64,000 nt of DNA, from assembly GCF_000621625.1 (NCBI RefSeq), contig NZ_JHXV01000021.1:25375-89374 (forward strand), written 5' to 3'. Shown one piece after another: positions 1 through 7,888 of the stretch. The notes under the pieces are model-generated. The model worked only from the letters and a program-made list of their open reading frames with translations, was not told the DNA's origin and did no database searches. Made by a program: the position numbers and the translations under genes. The DNA is from Crocinitomix catalasitica ATCC 23190. Lineage in GTDB: Bacteria > Bacteroidota > Bacteroidia > Flavobacteriales_D > Crocinitomicaceae. How positions within the stretch are numbered: position 1 is the first letter of the stretch; each line of letters opens with the position of its first letter.

Positions 1-86
1 AATATATTCAAAAACGTATTGGTTAACCAATCTCCATTCAAATTAGGATCACAATAATGCCCTATTTCTTCAACAAAATTTCCTAT
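1..86 (-). CDS. possible gene fragment running off the left edge
   Basis: On the minus strand one frame stays open from about position 86 to the window edge and reads like real protein (it contains NFVEEIGHYCDPN followed by GDWLTNTF). No ATG or GTG lies between the upstream in-frame TAA (about 96-98) and the edge, so the start is unknown; an internal TTG or a decayed gene are both possible. It would be divergent from the T9SS gene that starts at 125. I do not recognise the family. The stretch is too short to be sure it is coding. Confidence 0.2.
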   Translation of the reverse strand, partial: MGNFVEEIGHYCDPNLNGDWLTNTFLNI

Positions 87-124
87 AAAAAATTAGTATA
101 TTTACGGAACTTTAAATAACTATT

Positions 125-1225
125 ATGAAAAAAATATTACAATTTTTATCAATATTTGTTGGTGCGACTGCCTTTGGTCAATTACCAGTAAGTACCGAAC
201 CAGGTAACAAACAAGTTGTTCTTGAAGAGTTTACAGGCATCTATTGCGTTTTCTGTCCTGATGGTCATAAAATCGGTGGAGAAATTGAAGAAGCTAATCC
301 AGGTGAAGTATTCTTAATAAATTTACATACAGGTTATTATGCCAATCCTAGTGGAGCTGACCCTGATTTTAGAACGTCTTTCGGTTCGTCATACGCAGGT
401 ATTTCTGGTGCAGATAGTTATCCTTCTGGTTCTATTAATAGAAGAGTATTTGTTGGTTCTGACTTTGCAATGAGCAGAGGTGCTTGGGCTGCAGCTGCAG
501 ACGAAGTATTAACTGAAGAATCTTATGTTAATATTGCTGCCGAAAGAACAATTGATCCCGTAACAAGAGAATTAACCGTTGATGTTGAAGCTCATTTCAC
601 CCGAGAAGGAATTCCAGAAACAGTAAGTATTTACGTTGCTGTAGTTGAAGATTTTATTGATGGACCTCAAACTGGCGGAAGAGATTTTAATCCTGATCAA
701 GTTAATGATGACGGATCATATACACATATGCATATGTTGCGTAATATGATTTCTGGAAGATGGGGTGATGATATTGACGGTGCAACTGTCGGAACAAACG
801 TTGCTAGAACATATACATGGGATGTTCCTGAAACACTTAAAGACATTCCTGTTAGACTTGGAGCTTTAAGAGTGATTGTATTTATCGCTGAAGAAAAAGA
901 AAATATTATTGCTGCAGCTCAAGCAGCAGCGCTAAATACTGTTGGTGTTGACAATGAAGAAATCAATGATTTTTCAGTGATTACTTACCCAAATCCAACG
1001 GCTGATTTAATAAACGTTCAATTAGAATTAAATGAAGCGGCTGTTGTGTCTTATGAAATTGTTGATATGTTAGGCGCTGTTGTTTCTACTGAAACGAGTA
1101 CTAATTTAAATGCTGGAACACACACTAAACAAATCGATTTAAGTGATGTTGCGAATGGTATGTATTTCGTTAAAACAACCATTAATGACAAAATAGAAAT
1201 GACTAAAATTCAAGTTCAAAAATAA
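125..1225 (+). CDS. secreted Omp28-like protein with T9SS type A sorting domain
   Basis: The 366-residue product starts with a signal peptide (residues 1-18, ending TAFGQ). It then enters a thioredoxin-like Omp28-type domain: EEFTGIYCVFCPDG at 34-47 carries a CxxC pair at Cys41 and Cys44. The last ~80 residues form a Por-secretion (T9SS type A) sorting domain, seen as TYPNPTADLINVQ, the MLGAVV strand, NGMYFVKT and a basic C-terminus. From family knowledge it should be exported by Sec, moved across the outer membrane by the T9SS and anchored or released at the surface. Whether the CxxC is redox active is not known. The start fits the signal peptide; a degenerate -7 box TATATTTA lies at 97-104. 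The gene stands alone and ends in a strong terminator. A second protein of this type lies at 53297-55339. Confidence 0.85.
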   Translation: MKKILQFLSIFVGATAFGQLPVSTEPGNKQVVLEEFTGIYCVFCPDGHKIGGEIEEANPGEVFLINLHTGYYANPSGADPDFRTSFGSSYAGISGADSYPSGSINRRVFVGSDFAMSRGAWAAAADEVLTEESYVNIAAERTIDPVTRELTVDVEAHFTREGIPETVSIYVAVVEDFIDGPQTGGRDFNPDQVNDDGSYTHMHMLRNMISGRWGDDIDGATVGTNVARTYTWDVPETLKDIPVRLGALRVIVFIAEEKENIIAAAQAAALNTVGVDNEEINDFSVITYPNPTADLINVQLELNEAAVVSYEIVDMLGAVVSTETSTNLNAGTHTKQIDLSDVANGMYFVKTTINDKIEMTKIQVQK

Positions 1226-1242
1226 TTTTTTATTTTTTTTTG

Positions 1243-1276
1243 AAACGCCTTTGAGAAATCAAAGGCGTTTTTTTTT
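1243..1276. terminator. bidirectional rho-independent terminator
   Basis: A perfect 12-bp stem (AAACGCCTTTGA / TCAAAGGCGTTT) around a GAAA tetraloop is followed by a T run on the plus strand and preceded by an A-rich run on the other side. It lies between the convergent T9SS gene and the NUDIX gene and can serve both. Confidence 0.9.
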
Positions 1277-1700
1277 ATTCCCCTATCATTTCTGCAACAA
1301 TCTTGTCTATTGGAAAAGTCATCATTTCTTTATTTAAAGTTTTTTCATTGTACCATTCTACTCCTACTCCTTCTTCTTTACTTACAATTTTTTCGGTGTC
1401 ATTAAGCCGCCTCACCTTATAATATATGCTGATTAATTGATCTTTTGACGCAAATGCTGATTGTTGGAAAAATTCGTTGATATAAAACAGTTCAACTAAT
1501 TCAATTTCAACACCAAACTCTTCCTGAAACTCTCTCTCTAAACAAGCTTTAATTCCCTCACCTTTTTCCAATCCACCTCCTGGAAATTTTATCATTTCGA
1601 TATCAAATCTATTCTCACGTGTAATAAGGACTGCATTTTTCTCGATAAGTACACCATAAACGCGTACATTAAAATTCTCAATAATAATTTTGACATTCAT
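1275..1700 (-). CDS. NUDIX hydrolase
   Basis: The 141-residue protein carries a complete Nudix box GX5EX7REUXEEXGU: GGLEKGEGIKACLEREFQEE followed by FGV, at about residues 43-65. Nudix enzymes hydrolyse nucleoside diphosphates linked to another group, using the box glutamates to bind Mg2+ or Mn2+. Substrate cannot be told from sequence; the N-terminus (VRVYGVLIEKNAVLITRE) is like small MutT/ADP-ribose-type members. The enzyme is expected in the cytoplasm. The gene is single, converges on the T9SS gene at 125-1225 and diverges from the carboxylase at 1789. Its stop codon sits in the tail of the shared terminator. Confidence 0.85.
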   Translation of the reverse strand: MNVKIIIENFNVRVYGVLIEKNAVLITRENRFDIEMIKFPGGGLEKGEGIKACLEREFQEEFGVEIELVELFYINEFFQQSAFASKDQLISIYYKVRRLNDTEKIVSKEEGVGVEWYNEKTLNKEMMTFPIDKIVAEMIGE

Positions 1701-1745
1701 TTCGAATTATTTAAGATGTTTCATTTAAATCAGACCTCAATATCG

Positions 1746-1753
1746 TATATTTG
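1746..1753 (+). promoter_or_regulatory. Bacteroidota -7 box of the carboxylase gene
   Basis: TATATTTG is an exact match to the Bacteroidota -7 consensus TAnnTTTG, 35 nt before the ATG at 1789. No clear TTG -33 element is seen at 17-23 nt upstream. No Shine-Dalgarno sequence is seen, which is normal for this phylum. Confidence 0.5.
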
Positions 1754-1788
1754 ACATCTATAATAAACACCTTCAAAAATATACATTA

Positions 1789-3432
1789 ATGTCAATTAGT
1801 AAAGCAGAACTTGAGTTTAATAAAAATGAAGATAAAATGAAAATGAGGATTTCAGAAATGGAATCTAAATTAGAAGAAGTTTATCTAGGTGGCGGTAAGA
1901 AGCGAATTGATAAACATCATTCAAAAGGCAAACTTACTGCACGAGAAAGAATTCAAAAATTGATCGACCCAGATTCTGAGACCATTGAAATTGGTGCCTT
2001 TGTTGGCGATGAAATGTATACAGAATACGGTGGTTGTCCAAGCGGAGGTGTTGTTATTAAAATTGGTTACGTAAAAGGTCGTCAGTGTATTATTGTTGCT
2101 AATGATGCCACAGTAAAAGCTGGTGCTTGGTTCCCAATTACTGGTAAGAAAAATCTTCGTGCGCAAGAAATTGCAATGGAGAATCACTTACCAATCATTT
2201 ATCTTGTTGATAGCGCAGGTGTATTCTTGCCTTTACAAGATGAAATCTTCCCAGATAAAGAACATTTCGGTCGAATTTTTAGAAATAATGCGGTTATGTC
2301 TTCAATGGGAATTACACAAATCGCTGCAGTAATGGGCAGTTGTGTTGCTGGTGGTGCGTACTTGCCTATTATGTCGGATGAATCATTAATCGTTAATAAA
2401 ACTGGTACAATATTCTTAGCGGGATCCTACTTGGTAAAAGCTGCTATTGGAGAGTCTATTGATAACGAAACATTAGGCGGAGCAACAACACATACTGCTA
2501 TCAGTGGTGTTTGTGATTATAAAGTTGAGAATGACGACGAATGTTTAGAAACAATTCGTGAATTGATGGATAAAATCGGTGATGCTAAAACTGCAGGGTT
2601 CAGCAGAACAGAAGCTAAAGCTCCTAAATTAGATCCAAAAGAAATTTATGGCCTTTTTCCAGATGAAAGAGCAAAACCATATAATACTTTAGATATCATT
2701 CATCGAATTGTGGATGAATCTAAGTTTACAGAATACAAAGAAGATTACGGGAAAACAATCGTTTGTGGTTATGCTAGAATTGATGGTTGGAGTGTTGGAA
2801 TTGTAGCAAATCAAAGAATGTTGGTTAAAAACGGAAAAGGTGAAACACAATTTGGTGGTGTTATTTATACCGATTCAGCTGATAAAGCCGCACGATTCAT
2901 TATGGTCTGTAATCAAAAAAATATTCCATTGGTCTTTTTACAAGATGTGAGTGGGTTTATGGTAGGTTCTAAATCAGAACATGCTGGTATAATTAAAGAT
3001 GGTGCGAAAATGGTAAGTGCTATGTCTAATTCTGTTGTTCCTAAATTCACTATTGTTCTTGGAAACTCATACGGAGCTGGCAACTATGCAATGTGTGGTA
3101 AAGCATACGACCCTAGACTAATTGTTTCTTGGCCAACAGCCGAATTAGCAGTTATGAGTGGTGCATCTGCAGCTAAAACATTAATGCAAATTGAAGTCGC
3201 ATCGATGAAAGCTAAAGGAGAAGAAGTTGATGAAGCTAAACAAGATGCACTTTATGCAAAAATTAAGGCACGATACGACAAACAAATCTCCCCTTATTAT
3301 TCTGCAGCTAGATTGTGGATTGATGCGATCATCGATCCCCTTGAGACACGTAAAGTTATATCAATGGGAATTGAGATGGCTAATCATAACGACACTGAAA
3401 AAAGATATAACGTTGGAGCAATTCAAGCATAA
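1789..3432 (+). CDS. acyl-CoA carboxylase beta subunit (methylcrotonyl-CoA type)
   Basis: A 547-residue carboxyltransferase subunit, the usual full length. The N-terminal half carries GKLTARERIQKLIDP, the acyl-CoA-side motif MGSCVAGGAYLPIMSDES and an oxyanion-hole glycine pair. The C-terminal half has the biotin-side motif FLQDVSGFMVG and the GNSYGAGNYAMCG loop. The GGAYLPIMSDE block and the GRIFRNNAVMSSMGI segment resemble methylcrotonyl-CoA or geranyl-CoA carboxylases (leucine breakdown) more than propionyl-CoA carboxylase, but the substrate is an inference. It needs a biotin carboxylase/carrier alpha subunit, which is not in this window, so the complex must be encoded at two loci. The gene is monocistronic, with a consensus -7 box upstream and a terminator downstream. 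Confidence 0.85.
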   Translation: MSISKAELEFNKNEDKMKMRISEMESKLEEVYLGGGKKRIDKHHSKGKLTARERIQKLIDPDSETIEIGAFVGDEMYTEYGGCPSGGVVIKIGYVKGRQCIIVANDATVKAGAWFPITGKKNLRAQEIAMENHLPIIYLVDSAGVFLPLQDEIFPDKEHFGRIFRNNAVMSSMGITQIAAVMGSCVAGGAYLPIMSDESLIVNKTGTIFLAGSYLVKAAIGESIDNETLGGATTHTAISGVCDYKVENDDECLETIRELMDKIGDAKTAGFSRTEAKAPKLDPKEIYGLFPDERAKPYNTLDIIHRIVDESKFTEYKEDYGKTIVCGYARIDGWSVGIVANQRMLVKNGKGETQFGGVIYTDSADKAARFIMVCNQKNIPLVFLQDVSGFMVGSKSEHAGIIKDGAKMVSAMSNSVVPKFTIVLGNSYGAGNYAMCGKAYDPRLIVSWPTAELAVMSGASAAKTLMQIEVASMKAKGEEVDEAKQDALYAKIKARYDKQISPYYSAARLWIDAIIDPLETRKVISMGIEMANHNDTEKRYNVGAIQA

Positions 3433-3481
3433 ATTATAAAAAATCTAATGATTGATGAATTAATTCTATTGATCAGAACAA

Positions 3482-3516
3482 AAAAATAACCGTTACAAAA
3501 GCAACAGTTATTTTTT
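3482..3516. terminator. bidirectional hairpin between convergent genes
   Basis: A 13-bp stem with one mismatch (AAAAATAACCGTT / AACAGTTATTTTT) and an 8-nt loop has a T run on each strand, serving the carboxylase and the convergent methyltransferase. A second hairpin (AAGAAAGCC at 3528-3536 with GGCTTTCTT at 3549-3557) overlaps the methyltransferase stop codon. Confidence 0.75.
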
Positions 3517-3541
3517 ATTAAACATTCAAGAAAGCCTCTAT

Positions 3542-4318
3542 TTATAGGGGCTTTCTTACGATATATAACAACTCAGACTTCATCAATCTGTATCGATCGA
3601 ATGCTGCGTCTGATAATTCTTTCTTATAATCAATTGTTTCGACTTCAAAACCTGCTTCTTCTAGTCGTTTTGGATAATTTAATCCGTATAAACGAACATG
3701 ATCGTATTGCCAAAAATGTTTCTCTCTCTCTTCTGGACTGGTAATTGAATCGTCTTCGTAAGTTGTTGTTCTTGTACTATCAATAGGTACTTGCATGATT
3801 CCCCATCCTCCGGGTTTCATGATACGTAATAATTCTTGCATACAACGTAAATCATCTTTTACATGCTCCATTACATGGTTACAGAATATTACTTCGTACT
3901 GATTATCTTCAAGTGGAATATCGTGAAGATCAAAATGTAAGTCCGCAATTGGAGAAACTAAATCGCCTGTTGTATAATCTAAATTTTTTTGAGCTTGAAA
4001 TTTCTTATGAAAGCACTGTTCCGGAGCGATATGCATCACTTTTAAATCAGGCTTTGTGAAAAAGTTGGATTTTTGATTCAAATACAACCACATTAGACGA
4101 TGTCTTTCAAGTGTTAAGTCATATGGGCAAAGCACATTATCCCGATGTGTAACTTTAGAACCGTAGGAAAGAAATTTACTGAATGATCGTTCACAAACAG
4201 GACATTCCACCGCGTCTCCTTTATAGATAAGTGGTGCGAATTTTTTAAAAACATAACTCAAGCGAATAAGCATCGGTCGAGGCAATGTATTTAGCAACCA
4301 TTTGTAAATTTTTTTCAT
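3542..4318 (-). CDS. class I SAM-dependent methyltransferase with N-terminal Cys motif
   Basis: A 258-residue protein. Residues ~38-66 hold Cys pairs (ECPVCERSF and a later LCPYD) like a small zinc ribbon. The rest is a methyltransferase-11-type Rossmann fold: KVMHIAPEQ (motif I region), a GDL acidic strand end, then EVIFCNHVMEHVKDD (motif IV) and LRIMKPGGWGIMQVP (motif V), the last two very typical. Proteins with this layout in Bacteroidota are often near polysaccharide or glycolipid genes, but the neighbours here (carboxylase, ElbB) do not help. The methyl acceptor is unknown. It is expected to be cytoplasmic, perhaps membrane associated through the basic aromatic N-terminus. Spacing to elbB (69 nt) allows cotranscription. 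Confidence 0.8.
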   Translation of the reverse strand: MKKIYKWLLNTLPRPMLIRLSYVFKKFAPLIYKGDAVECPVCERSFSKFLSYGSKVTHRDNVLCPYDLTLERHRLMWLYLNQKSNFFTKPDLKVMHIAPEQCFHKKFQAQKNLDYTTGDLVSPIADLHFDLHDIPLEDNQYEVIFCNHVMEHVKDDLRCMQELLRIMKPGGWGIMQVPIDSTRTTTYEDDSITSPEEREKHFWQYDHVRLYGLNYPKRLEEAGFEVETIDYKKELSDAAFDRYRLMKSELLYIVRKPL

Positions 4319-4387
4319 GTTTAAACTTTTATCGAAGGCAAATATACAATATTGAATTGCCCTTTAAAAACGAAGATGTAATTATAT

Positions 4388-5068
4388 TTAGCAAAGTGCT
4401 ATCGTAGCTTCAACGGCTTGTTTAATATTATTTCTAATCTCAACAATATTCGCATCTAACATATAACAAGGTGCGGATACAATATTATTCGTTTTATCAA
4501 TTGTTATCTCACTCAAAGTAGCCTCAGCAACCGTTGCACCAACAGATTTAATCCCTTCATGGAAACCATTAATATCGTATGGAGAAGAAACTTTCGACGA
4601 CCCCAAAGTCATTTGCAAATTAATATCTGAATCTTCAAAAGCTTTCGCTAAAACCACGGGACTGACGCATAAAGCACAAATCGGTTTCCCTACATTCACC
4701 ATATTGACTAAAAACAGCTTAACTTCTGGTAGAATTGCGCCTTGAGGTCCATCAAATGCCCATTTAGTGAAATTTTTAGCCGCACCAAAACCTCCAGGAA
4801 TAACTACGGCATCAATATCGGCAGGACTTATTGTATTTATTTCTTTTATATCTCCTCTTGCAATTCGAGCTGCCTCAATTAACATATTCCTGTTTTCATC
4901 CATCTCTTCACCTGTCAAATGATTGATAACATGATGTTGCGCTTGATTGATACTTATGGGCACATATTCGTGTCCGGCCTCTTGAATAGCCAACATAGCA
5001 AGTACTGATTCTTGTATTTCTGAGCCATCATAAACACCACTTCCCGATAATAATAGTCCTATTTTCAT
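4388..5068 (-). CDS. elbB: ElbB, DJ-1/PfpI-superfamily glyoxalase-like protein
   Basis: 226 residues, full length for the family. MKIGLLLSGSGVYDGSEIQE at the N-terminus and the VIPGGFGAAKNFTKWAFDG block near residues 88-110 are typical of ElbB (isoprenoid biosynthesis protein with amidotransferase-like domain). The nucleophile-elbow region reads KPICALCVSP. E. coli ElbB has been linked to isoprenoid synthesis and has weak glyoxalase activity; the true physiological substrate is unsettled. The protein is cytoplasmic. The gene is divergent from the DCC-family gene, with 42 bp between the two start codons. Confidence 0.88.
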   Translation of the reverse strand: MKIGLLLSGSGVYDGSEIQESVLAMLAIQEAGHEYVPISINQAQHHVINHLTGEEMDENRNMLIEAARIARGDIKEINTISPADIDAVVIPGGFGAAKNFTKWAFDGPQGAILPEVKLFLVNMVNVGKPICALCVSPVVLAKAFEDSDINLQMTLGSSKVSSPYDINGFHEGIKSVGATVAEATLSEITIDKTNNIVSAPCYMLDANIVEIRNNIKQAVEATIALC

Positions 5069-5110
5069 TTTTTACTTTTTTTAGCATCATAAAATTAATA
5101 AATTTATACT

Positions 5111-5515
5111 GTGAAAGAAAATCAAAATATAAATCCTGTAGTATTTTATGATGGTGAATGTGGATTCTGCAATATATCAGTTCAGTTTATAAACAAACAT
5201 AAAAAGCAAATATTCTATTTCGCTGCTTTGCAAAGTGAATTTGCTAAAACAAGTCTCGACAAACATAATTTGAAGATAAATTTAGACACGATTTATTTTT
5301 TAAAAAACAATAAGGTATATGATCGATCCAGTGCAGTATTACAAATCTGCCTTGGTCTAAAAGGCGCCTATCCTCTACTCTTCTCGTTGTATATTGTTCC
5401 GAAATTTATCAGAGATCCATTTTACAACTTCGTCGCTAAAAGAAGACATAAAATTCAATCTAAATCTTGTGCACTGCCGAGTTTAGAAGAAAGAAAATAT
5501 TTCATTCTAGATTAA
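5111..5515 (+). CDS. DCC-family (DUF393) thiol-disulfide oxidoreductase
   Basis: 134 residues starting at a GTG, the only start that precedes the family motif. VVFYDGECGFC at 10-20 is the hallmark DxxCxxC of the DCC family, with CGFC at 17-20 as the likely redox pair. The C-terminal half (YPLLFSLYIVPKFIRDPFYNFVAKRR) matches the family's conserved membrane-proximal segment. Members are predicted thiol oxidoreductases of unknown substrate. The gene overlaps the end of the convergent permease gene by 4 nt. Confidence 0.85.
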   Translation: MKENQNINPVVFYDGECGFCNISVQFINKHKKQIFYFAALQSEFAKTSLDKHNLKINLDTIYFLKNNKVYDRSSAVLQICLGLKGAYPLLFSLYIVPKFIRDPFYNFVAKRRHKIQSKSCALPSLEERKYFILD

Positions 5516-6549
5516 TCGTTAGCAGAAATCACCTGACCTAGAATTTTGGTGCTTCTGAATTGCTCGAATATTATTTTCAAGAATACAGTAATTGGAATTG
5601 ACATAATCAATCCTGGTACGCCCCAAATAAAGCCCCATAACATTAACATTACAAGAACGGTAATTATATTGATGGAGAACGATTTACCCATAAAAACCGG
5701 CTCTAATATTGCTCCAAATATAATTTGAACCCCCGTAATGGACATTACAAAGAAAAATAACGTAGATGTAGGGTCTAATTCAACAAAAGCGAATATTGCT
5801 AACAAGATTACTGAAATAAATGAACCGATCATTTGAACGAAGTTAATCAGAAATGCGAAAAGGCCCCAAAAGATCGGGAAACTCACCCCAAAGAACAAAC
5901 AAGACAAACCTATACCTATTCCAGTAAATAAACTCACTGCAAATTTCACCTTTATAAAAGTGATTAAATCGTTTTCAATCTTGATAAAGGTTTTTATAGA
6001 GGTATGCTTTTGTCGCAGAATAGTATTGTTCAATAGCTTTTGGACATTTATCGATTCGGCGAGCCACAACACAACAAAGAACAAGGTCATTAACACAGAC
6101 GTAGCCGCATTCCCAATAAGTCCTAGCGTTGAACTAATTTGTTTTGCTGCATTTTCTTTTTGAATAAAGTTTGAAGCAAAAGAACCTTCTTCATTTAATA
6201 TTTTAACGCCTGTTACCTCCTCGGCAAATGAACCGAATTGATCAATTTTAACCATTGCCTTTGCTAAAAAATCGTCTTGTGAAGCTCTTATTTCTTGACT
6301 AGTTAAACTAATTAAACCAGCTCCCACACCTATAACTCCTATAATTATAGCGACAACAATTACTATGCTAAATGTTTTTGGAATCCTCTTGCGCTGTAAC
6401 CATCTCATTAATGGTAAAAACAACAATGCAATAAACATTGAAAAGACAAGTGGAATAAAAATGAATGATAAAATTTTCAGTAAGTAAAATACAAAAGGTA
6501 TAACAATTATGAGTAGTAATATGTTTGTAGTTCGAGTATTGCTGAGCAT
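5512..6549 (-). CDS. AI-2E family transporter (PerM/YdiK-like permease)
   Basis: A 345-residue integral membrane protein. A hydrophobic N-terminal pair of helices (IPFVFYLLKILSFIFIPLVFS, then a third near 60-85) is followed by a soluble loop (~90-150) and then four to five helices. The C-terminal block LMLWGFIWGVPGLIMSIPITVFLKII is diagnostic for the AI-2E transporter/PerM family (PF01594). Members include exporters of autoinducer-2 and Na+/H+ antiporters; the substrate here is unknown. The gene is single and converges with the DCC-family gene. Confidence 0.85.
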   Translation of the reverse strand: MLSNTRTTNILLLIIVIPFVFYLLKILSFIFIPLVFSMFIALLFLPLMRWLQRKRIPKTFSIVIVVAIIIGVIGVGAGLISLTSQEIRASQDDFLAKAMVKIDQFGSFAEEVTGVKILNEEGSFASNFIQKENAAKQISSTLGLIGNAATSVLMTLFFVVLWLAESINVQKLLNNTILRQKHTSIKTFIKIENDLITFIKVKFAVSLFTGIGIGLSCLFFGVSFPIFWGLFAFLINFVQMIGSFISVILLAIFAFVELDPTSTLFFFVMSITGVQIIFGAILEPVFMGKSFSINIITVLVMLMLWGFIWGVPGLIMSIPITVFLKIIFEQFRSTKILGQVISAND

Positions 6550-6870
6550 TTTAATATTGAGTTATTTTTTTCACGAGGCGTAAAGTTAATTCATAAATCA
6601 GAAAATTATTCGATTCATGAAAAAAATATCATAAAAACTGTTAAGAAACTAGAATGTAAAAGGTTCGAGAGATTGTACTTTGACTGATAAATCGAGTATT
6701 AAGTTTTTGGACAACCACCGCAATGACGTCCCTTTTTCTTATACTTTTTGCAGCAGTTTTTCTTTTTGTCACAAGCACTAACAAATTGGTGACACGAATT
6801 GCTGATCAATTGATTTAAATTTTCCACAGAACAAATCTACTATTTAGATTCATTCTAAGCAATACCACTT
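6550..6870. other. intergenic region holding one short Cys-rich ORF
   Basis: This 321-bp interval between the permease and the 72-residue gene is mostly AT-rich and featureless, apart from the Cys-rich reading frame at 6699-6827 and a perfect 8-bp hairpin with a 4-nt loop at 6861-6880 (AATACCAC / GTGGTATT). The hairpin lacks an adjacent T run on either strand. Confidence 0.5.
6699..6827 (-). CDS. small Cys/Lys-rich protein, 42 residues
   Basis: The frame starts at GTG (6825-6827), with an in-frame stop nine codons upstream of residue 6, and ends TAA. The translation contains SNSCHQFVSACDKKKNCC and then KKYKKKGRHCGGCPKT at the C-terminus: six cysteines in 42 residues, clustered with lysines. 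This CCKKYKKKG...C..CP pattern recalls short basic Cys proteins I have seen in Bacteroidota, but I cannot name a family or function; metal binding is a guess. On the same strand a consensus -7 box TAGATTTG ends 4 nt before the GTG, with a TTG 20 nt further up. The codons in this stretch are more protein-like than the flanking DNA. Confidence 0.45.
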   Translation of the reverse strand: MENLNQLISNSCHQFVSACDKKKNCCKKYKKKGRHCGGCPKT

Positions 6871-6901
6871 TTGTGGTATTCTATCATTTCTACTATCTCA
6901 T

Positions 6902-7120
6902 TTATTCCAACTCTGTGCATTCGAAATTCATGCTATGGAGTTCAACCTTTATACAACAGGCTTTTACAGAATCTGATTCAATTCGGAGGATCCTGTCACA
7001 ATCCTCCAAATCAAAATTCCAAGAATCAGTCCGCTGTATTAGTTTGTTTAATTTCGGTTTAAGTTGTAAGATCTCCATCTCATTTTTAACCGAAGTTTTA
7101 AAAACTAAAACTTGCATCAT
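6902..7120 (-). CDS. small conserved protein, HMA-like fold suspected
   Basis: 72 residues beginning ATGATG. The sequence (QVLVFKTSVKNEMEILQLKP, then WNFDLEDCDRILRIESD) follows the beta-alpha-beta-beta-alpha-beta rhythm of small heavy-metal-associated domains but has no CxxC in the metal loop. Similar short proteins recur in Bacteroidota and are annotated as hypothetical. It lies 12 nt downstream of the DinB-like gene on the same strand, so the two are probably cotranscribed from the promoter at 7642-7649. Function unknown; a ligand-binding or partner role for the DinB-fold protein is only inference. Confidence 0.7.
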   Translation of the reverse strand: MMQVLVFKTSVKNEMEILQLKPKLNKLIQRTDSWNFDLEDCDRILRIESDSVKACCIKVELHSMNFECTELE

Positions 7121-7132
7121 CTCTAATATATA

Positions 7133-7615
7133 TTAACGTTGTGGAAAAAACGGTGGTTCAATTCCTAATCCTCTTAAATAAACATAACATTGACCTCTAT
7201 GATGAATTTCATTATCAATAAAATAAAAAATTGTGGAATGAACAGTTCCTTCGTATTCCCCAAATGATTTAATTTTTTCATGGAATCGTTCTTCCGTAAT
7301 TTTATCCCAATTACGATTTACTATTTCGGTTTGCTCATCCCATTTATCAAGAAAAACCTGCTTTTTATTTCCATGCTCAAAAGATTCAACGAGCTGATTG
7401 GTCTTACCTGTTGCTATTTCTACTATCCCTGGACCAGTAATAGCTATAAGTTCCATCATCATTTCTGCTGCAGTACGCATGCCGCCAATTGAATAATTAA
7501 AGAATTCTTTTTCTGGAAAAGCCTCAATCAACCTTCTTGTTAGTCTTCTATGTCCTTGCCAATGATCTAATAATTCTCCCTTAGTAATAACCGAATTTAA
7601 TTGCGTTGTGTTCAT
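7133..7615 (-). CDS. DinB-fold (DinB/YfiT-like) protein
   Basis: 160 residues forming the four-helix bundle typical of the DinB/YfiT superfamily. The clearest block is DNEIHHRGQCYVYLRGLGIEP near residues 132-153, whose histidines usually form part of the metal site. The N-terminal LLDHWQGHRRLTRRLIEAFP helix also matches. Members are metal-dependent hydrolases, thiol transferases or proteins of unknown activity, often under stress-type control. The gene heads a probable operon with the 72-residue gene and is divergent from a WYL regulator, a common pairing in Firmicutes and Bacteroidota that suggests the regulator controls it. A palindrome overlaps its promoter (see 7660-7677). Confidence 0.82.
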   Translation of the reverse strand: MNTTQLNSVITKGELLDHWQGHRRLTRRLIEAFPEKEFFNYSIGGMRTAAEMMMELIAITGPGIVEIATGKTNQLVESFEHGNKKQVFLDKWDEQTEIVNRNWDKITEERFHEKIKSFGEYEGTVHSTIFYFIDNEIHHRGQCYVYLRGLGIEPPFFPQR

Positions 7616-7641
7616 TATTTATAGTTTTTTAGTTTATGAGG

Positions 7642-7649
7642 CAAATTTA
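7642..7649 (-). promoter_or_regulatory. -7 box of the dinB-like operon
   Basis: TAAATTTG on the minus strand matches TAnnTTTG exactly, 26 nt upstream of the ATG at 7615. The region expected to hold the -33 element lies inside the palindrome at 7660-7677. Confidence 0.5.
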
Positions 7650-7659
7650 TTATCGACTA

Positions 7660-7677
7660 GTGACAACTGTTTGTCAC
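7660..7677. promoter_or_regulatory. operator-like palindrome
   Basis: A perfect inverted repeat GTGACAA-N4-TTGTCAC. Its centre is 19 nt from the edge of the -7 box of the divergent dinB-like operon, that is, over the -33 region. A bound protein would block RNA polymerase. The adjacent WYL-family regulator is the obvious candidate ligand, but this is inference. Confidence 0.5.
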
Positions 7678-7749
7678 CAATATTTTAAAGATTCAAAATA
7701 AATTTTCAGCGTGTTGTAAATTCAATAATAGCTAAAAATAATTCAATCA

Positions 7750-7762
7750 CTACTGACAGTAG
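7750..7762. promoter_or_regulatory. short palindrome in the dinB/WYL intergenic region
   Basis: CTACTGACAGTAG is a perfect 6+1+6 palindrome. It shares the TGACA core with the operator-like repeat at 7660 and is followed by TTGACA at 7764. A second -7-like box TAATTTTG lies at 7781-7788. It may be a second site of the same regulator. Confidence 0.3.
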
Positions 7763-7880
7763 GTTGACACTTACGCCCTGTAATTTTGAGAACATTGCAA
7801 GTCTTATTAAAGAATGTTTACTTCAAAATTTAATCATTATGAAAAAACATAAATTCTATAGTTGGCTGAATTGGAAGTTA

Positions 7881-7888
7881 TATATTTG
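7881..7888 (+). promoter_or_regulatory. -7 box of the WYL regulator
   Basis: TATATTTG matches TAnnTTTG exactly, with TTG at 7862-7864 (16-nt spacer). It lies 25 nt before the ATG at 7914 and supports that start over the longer frame from 7764 or 7839. Confidence 0.5.

Noticed and set aside
18..31. Perfect 14-bp palindrome ATTGGTTAACCAAT
   Set aside because: It lies within the protein-like minus-strand frame (encoding part of GDWLTNT), so chance inside coding sequence is as likely as an operator; no second copy is seen.
6861..6880. Perfect hairpin with 8-bp stem as a terminator
   Set aside because: No T run follows on either strand; it may still matter for RNA structure but was not called.
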